From positions 1 through 32,441 of IMG/VR virus record IMGVR_UViG_3300028388_002207: DNA of 32,441 nucleotides. One strand, written 5' to 3'. Numbering within the stretch: the first letter of the stretch is position 1; every line of letters begins with the position of its first letter. The notes under the pieces were generated by a model. The model searched no databases and had not been told where the DNA came from. It saw nothing but the letters and a program-made list of their open reading frames with translations. This DNA is from a virus. The translations under genes were made by a program, and so were the position numbers. Shown piece by piece: positions 31,189 to 32,441 of the stretch.

Positions 31189-31344
31189 TTATGAAGATTG
31201 ATCAGCTTCAACGTCAGAAATCGCTTTATCTACAACGTCTTCGATATGATCTCGCAAGTCGTCAGCGCTCATGCGTTCGCCAAGCAGATAGATCAAAGAC
31301 TCAATCCGATCTAAGAGTTCGTCGTTTGTCTCATCAATCAACAT
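31189..31344 (-). CDS. 51-residue acidic hypothetical protein
   Basis: A small gene with start ATG 31344, AAAGGAG seven bases upstream and stop TAA 31189-31191. The product is acidic and helical (D-E-L-L-D-R-I-E-S-L-I-Y-L-L-G-E-R, then D-D-L-R-D-H-I-E-D-V-V-D-K-A-I). The ribosome site and intact frame between a tRNA remnant and the tRNA make it likely real. Role unknown; size and charge would fit an inhibitor of a host factor. Confidence 0.7.
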   Translation of the reverse strand: MLIDETNDELLDRIESLIYLLGERMSADDLRDHIEDVVDKAISDVEADQSS

Positions 31345-31445
31345 AACAAGCTCCTTTATCTAGTGTATAGACGTAATAACACAGAGCTGCACTAGCTCTG
31401 AGCTACCGGCCCTGTGGAGTTTGGAGGGTTCTGTCTATCTCGCTG
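31345..31445 (-). pseudogene. tRNA 5' remnant with hairpin (degenerate tRNA cassette)
   Basis: Read on the - strand, GGGCCGGTAGCTCAG looks like the acceptor and D-arm start of a tRNA (5' end near 31415), but no anticodon arm, T loop or CCGGCCC partner follows. Instead there is a perfect 7-bp hairpin (31382-31400, loop GCACT). The spacer between this remnant and the upstream gene's stop (31409-31450) aligns with the spacer between the intact CAT tRNA and its upstream gene (31153-31194), about three quarters identical by eye. A duplicated gene-tRNA unit whose second tRNA decayed is the simplest reading. Confidence 0.55.
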
Positions 31446-31694
31446 TTATGTGTCACGTTCTGCCTGGTACTCTGCAACAGTTTTGCCAAAATGCTGCTCT
31501 GCACATTCACGGCAATAAAAAACACCGCAATACAGACAGCGATAGGAGTATTTCATTCTGACCATCTTTAAGCACACACACCGAATCGATAGCACTTTCG
31601 ACGGCATATTGTCGTTCTCTTGGGTTCTAATAAACCGCGCCTGGCTTTCCAATATCCCCGCCTGCGTGGTCTGTTCACCAATGTCTAAACACAT
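31446..31694 (-). CDS. Zinc-ribbon hypothetical protein
   Basis: An 82-residue protein with start ATG 31694 and GAAGG seven bases upstream. A C-L-Y-C-G-V-F-Y-C-R-E-C-A motif near residues 53-65 looks like a compact zinc-binding ribbon, preceded by another C-V-C pair. The 5' leader (AGGACTTGTTATG) is similar to that of the 51-residue gene downstream (AGGAGCTTGTTATG), supporting duplication of this unit. Function not recognised. Confidence 0.65.
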   Translation of the reverse strand: MCLDIGEQTTQAGILESQARFIRTQENDNMPSKVLSIRCVCLKMVRMKYSYRCLYCGVFYCRECAEQHFGKTVAEYQAERDT

Positions 31695-31718
31695 AACAAG
31701 TCCTTCCAGTCGGGCGCT

Positions 31719-31979
31719 TCACTCGCTAGCGCTAGTTCTGCGACCCTGAGTTTTAGCGTTAACATCCGACATGCGAGCATAACGTTTTTGCCACTGGTCA
31801 GGTGCGAACGCAGTATCCGTGCATGGACATGTCGCGTTGCCGCATGAAACAAAGCCGCCCACATACGAAACGACGGGATCGTGATTGCAAAACGGACATG
31901 CCAACAAAGAGGTGGACGGCGACATGGAAACCGCATCGACCTCCTCGGTTGATTCGTTGTGTGTATCAGCGGTTTCCAT
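31719..31979 (-). CDS. Lar-like zinc-ribbon protein (restriction alleviation family)
   Basis: An 86-residue protein starting at ATG 31979 (GGAGG eight bases upstream; an earlier ATG at 31994 has no site). The C-terminal 45 residues show the Lar-type ribbon: A-C-P-F-C-N-H-D-P, then V-S-C-G-N-A-T-C-P-C and a closing D-Q-W-Q-K-R-Y helix corresponding to the family's W-N-x-R. Known Lar proteins (prophage Rac) change type I restriction-modification activity to protect unmethylated DNA; most phage relatives are untested. The first 25 residues are a charged, possibly disordered extension. The gene is GC-richer than its neighbours. Confidence 0.7.
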   Translation of the reverse strand: METADTHNESTEEVDAVSMSPSTSLLACPFCNHDPVVSYVGGFVSCGNATCPCTDTAFAPDQWQKRYARMSDVNAKTQGRRTSASE

Positions 31980-32005
31980 GCGCGTCGCCTCCATCGTTAG
32001 CCGTC

Positions 32006-32029
32006 ATGCCGAGCCGCATGGCTCGGCAT
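32006..32029. other. 10-bp perfect hairpin between genes
   Basis: Arms 32006-32015 and 32020-32029 (ATGCCGAGCC/GGCTCGGCAT) pair perfectly around a GCAT loop, eight bases past the stop of the gene to the right on the - strand. There is no T-run on either side, so it is more likely a mRNA-end stabiliser or a factor-dependent terminator than an intrinsic terminator. Confidence 0.6.
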
Positions 32030-32036
32030 AACCTAC

Positions 32037-32441
32037 CTAGCCTTTATAGATCTCGAAAGCCCACGGAGTAAACCCAACCTTCACTTTGGCGCTCTGCTCA
32101 ACCTTCTTACCCTTATAAACTCTAGTCCACACCTCATGAGGGTTAAGACCTTGAGTAAGGATACGCTTGATGTGAGCTTTAAACGCACGACGACTGGCCT
32201 TGGGGATGCTAAGAACTACCGAAGAACCGTCAGTCAGTACCGCTTCTGCCTCAATATACGGAGTGGGCTCTGGGGAGGGCGTGAATCCTTTCTGTCGCCA
32301 CTCTTCAAACGTCTCACTCAAAGGCTTTCCACTGACATCAGTCTGCATATCGTAACTATAGACAGACTCTGCGTTAGCCTGACCATAGGCGATGCCGTTC
32401 GAGTAAAGGTACTTCGGCCTACTACCAAAACCGATCTGAGC
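32037..32441 (-). CDS. C-terminal part of an unrecognised phage protein (partial)
   Basis: The frame is open from the right edge through the stop at 32037-32039, giving at least 134 residues. An internal ATG at 32348 has no ribosome site, so the true start is probably outside the window. The visible part has I-G-F-G-S-R-P-K-Y-L-Y near the edge, a proline-rich stretch, then an Ile/Leu/Lys helix and a beta end (V-K-V-G-F-T-P-W-A-F-E-I). It could be a DNA-binding or structural protein; I cannot assign a family. Confidence 0.7.
   Translation of the reverse strand, partial: AQIGFGSRPKYLYSNGIAYGQANAESVYSYDMQTDVSGKPLSETFEEWRQKGFTPSPEPTPYIEAEAVLTDGSSVVLSIPKASRRAFKAHIKRILTQGLNPHEVWTRVYKGKKVEQSAKVKVGFTPWAFEIYKG

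Noticed and set aside
31017-31346. + strand frame of 109 codons across the CAT tRNA
   Set aside because: Runs through a tRNA gene and opposite two real genes; antisense artefact.
31685-31936. 83-codon frame overlapping the Lar-like gene on the same strand
   Set aside because: Arg/His/Leu-rich product without motifs, and the Lar-like frame has a recognisable zinc ribbon.

Overview
This window is a block of a tailed, long-tailed (siphovirus-type) bacteriophage genome. The evidence is a contiguous + strand morphogenesis operon with neck, tail terminator, tail tube, frameshifted tail chaperone, giant tape measure, tail tip and glycine-rich adhesin genes, facing a - strand operon of DNA replication, recombination and nucleotide-pool genes. 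A Gram-negative host is likely from the 3TM holin, the lambda J-like tip protein, the glycine-rich fibre tip and the Lar-like protein, but the host cannot be named. No integrase or portal/terminase gene lies in the window, so lifestyle is unresolved.

Region 1 (1-670) is GC-rich (about 60-68% by hand count) and poorly recognisable: a partial reading frame and one gene of unknown role. Region 2 (672-19610, + strand) runs small proteins, holin, three neck/connector proteins, tail terminator, major tail protein, a GC-rich hairpin, tail chaperones G and GT joined by a -1 frameshift at A AAA AAG, a 2585-residue tape measure with a lytic transglycosylase domain, two minor tail proteins, the tail tip/receptor protein, a 75-residue protein resembling the NrdD glycyl-radical loop, and four fibre-region genes.

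Region 3 (19594-30517, - strand, converging on region 2 with a 17-base overlap of stop ends) is transcribed right to left: Cys-rich protein, XRE regulator, small protein, MazG-like NTP pyrophosphohydrolase, R67/DfrB-type dihydrofolate reductase homologue, three-domain DNA polymerase I, amidase-SH3 endolysin, DnaQ-DUF3820 exonuclease, small protein, PD-(D/E)XK nuclease, SbcD, dATP/dGTP diphosphohydrolase-like protein, SbcC. Most genes overlap by ATGA-type junctions, so they are probably translationally coupled. They form a coherent DNA synthesis, end-processing/recombination and dNTP-pool module.

Region 4 (30518-32441, - strand) is an accessory segment of tiny genes (a Lar-like zinc ribbon, another zinc-ribbon protein, two unknowns), two tRNAs with encoded CCA (Arg-TCT and a CAT-anticodon tRNA), a 5' tRNA remnant, several strong hairpins and an operator-like palindrome.

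The points most worth a second look are the type II DHFR homologue, the stand-alone glycyl-radical-like peptide in the tail operon, the thumb insertion in the polymerase at the place where T7 polymerase carries its thioredoxin-binding loop, the tail chaperone frameshift cassette, and sharply bounded GC-rich islands inside otherwise AT-richer genes.
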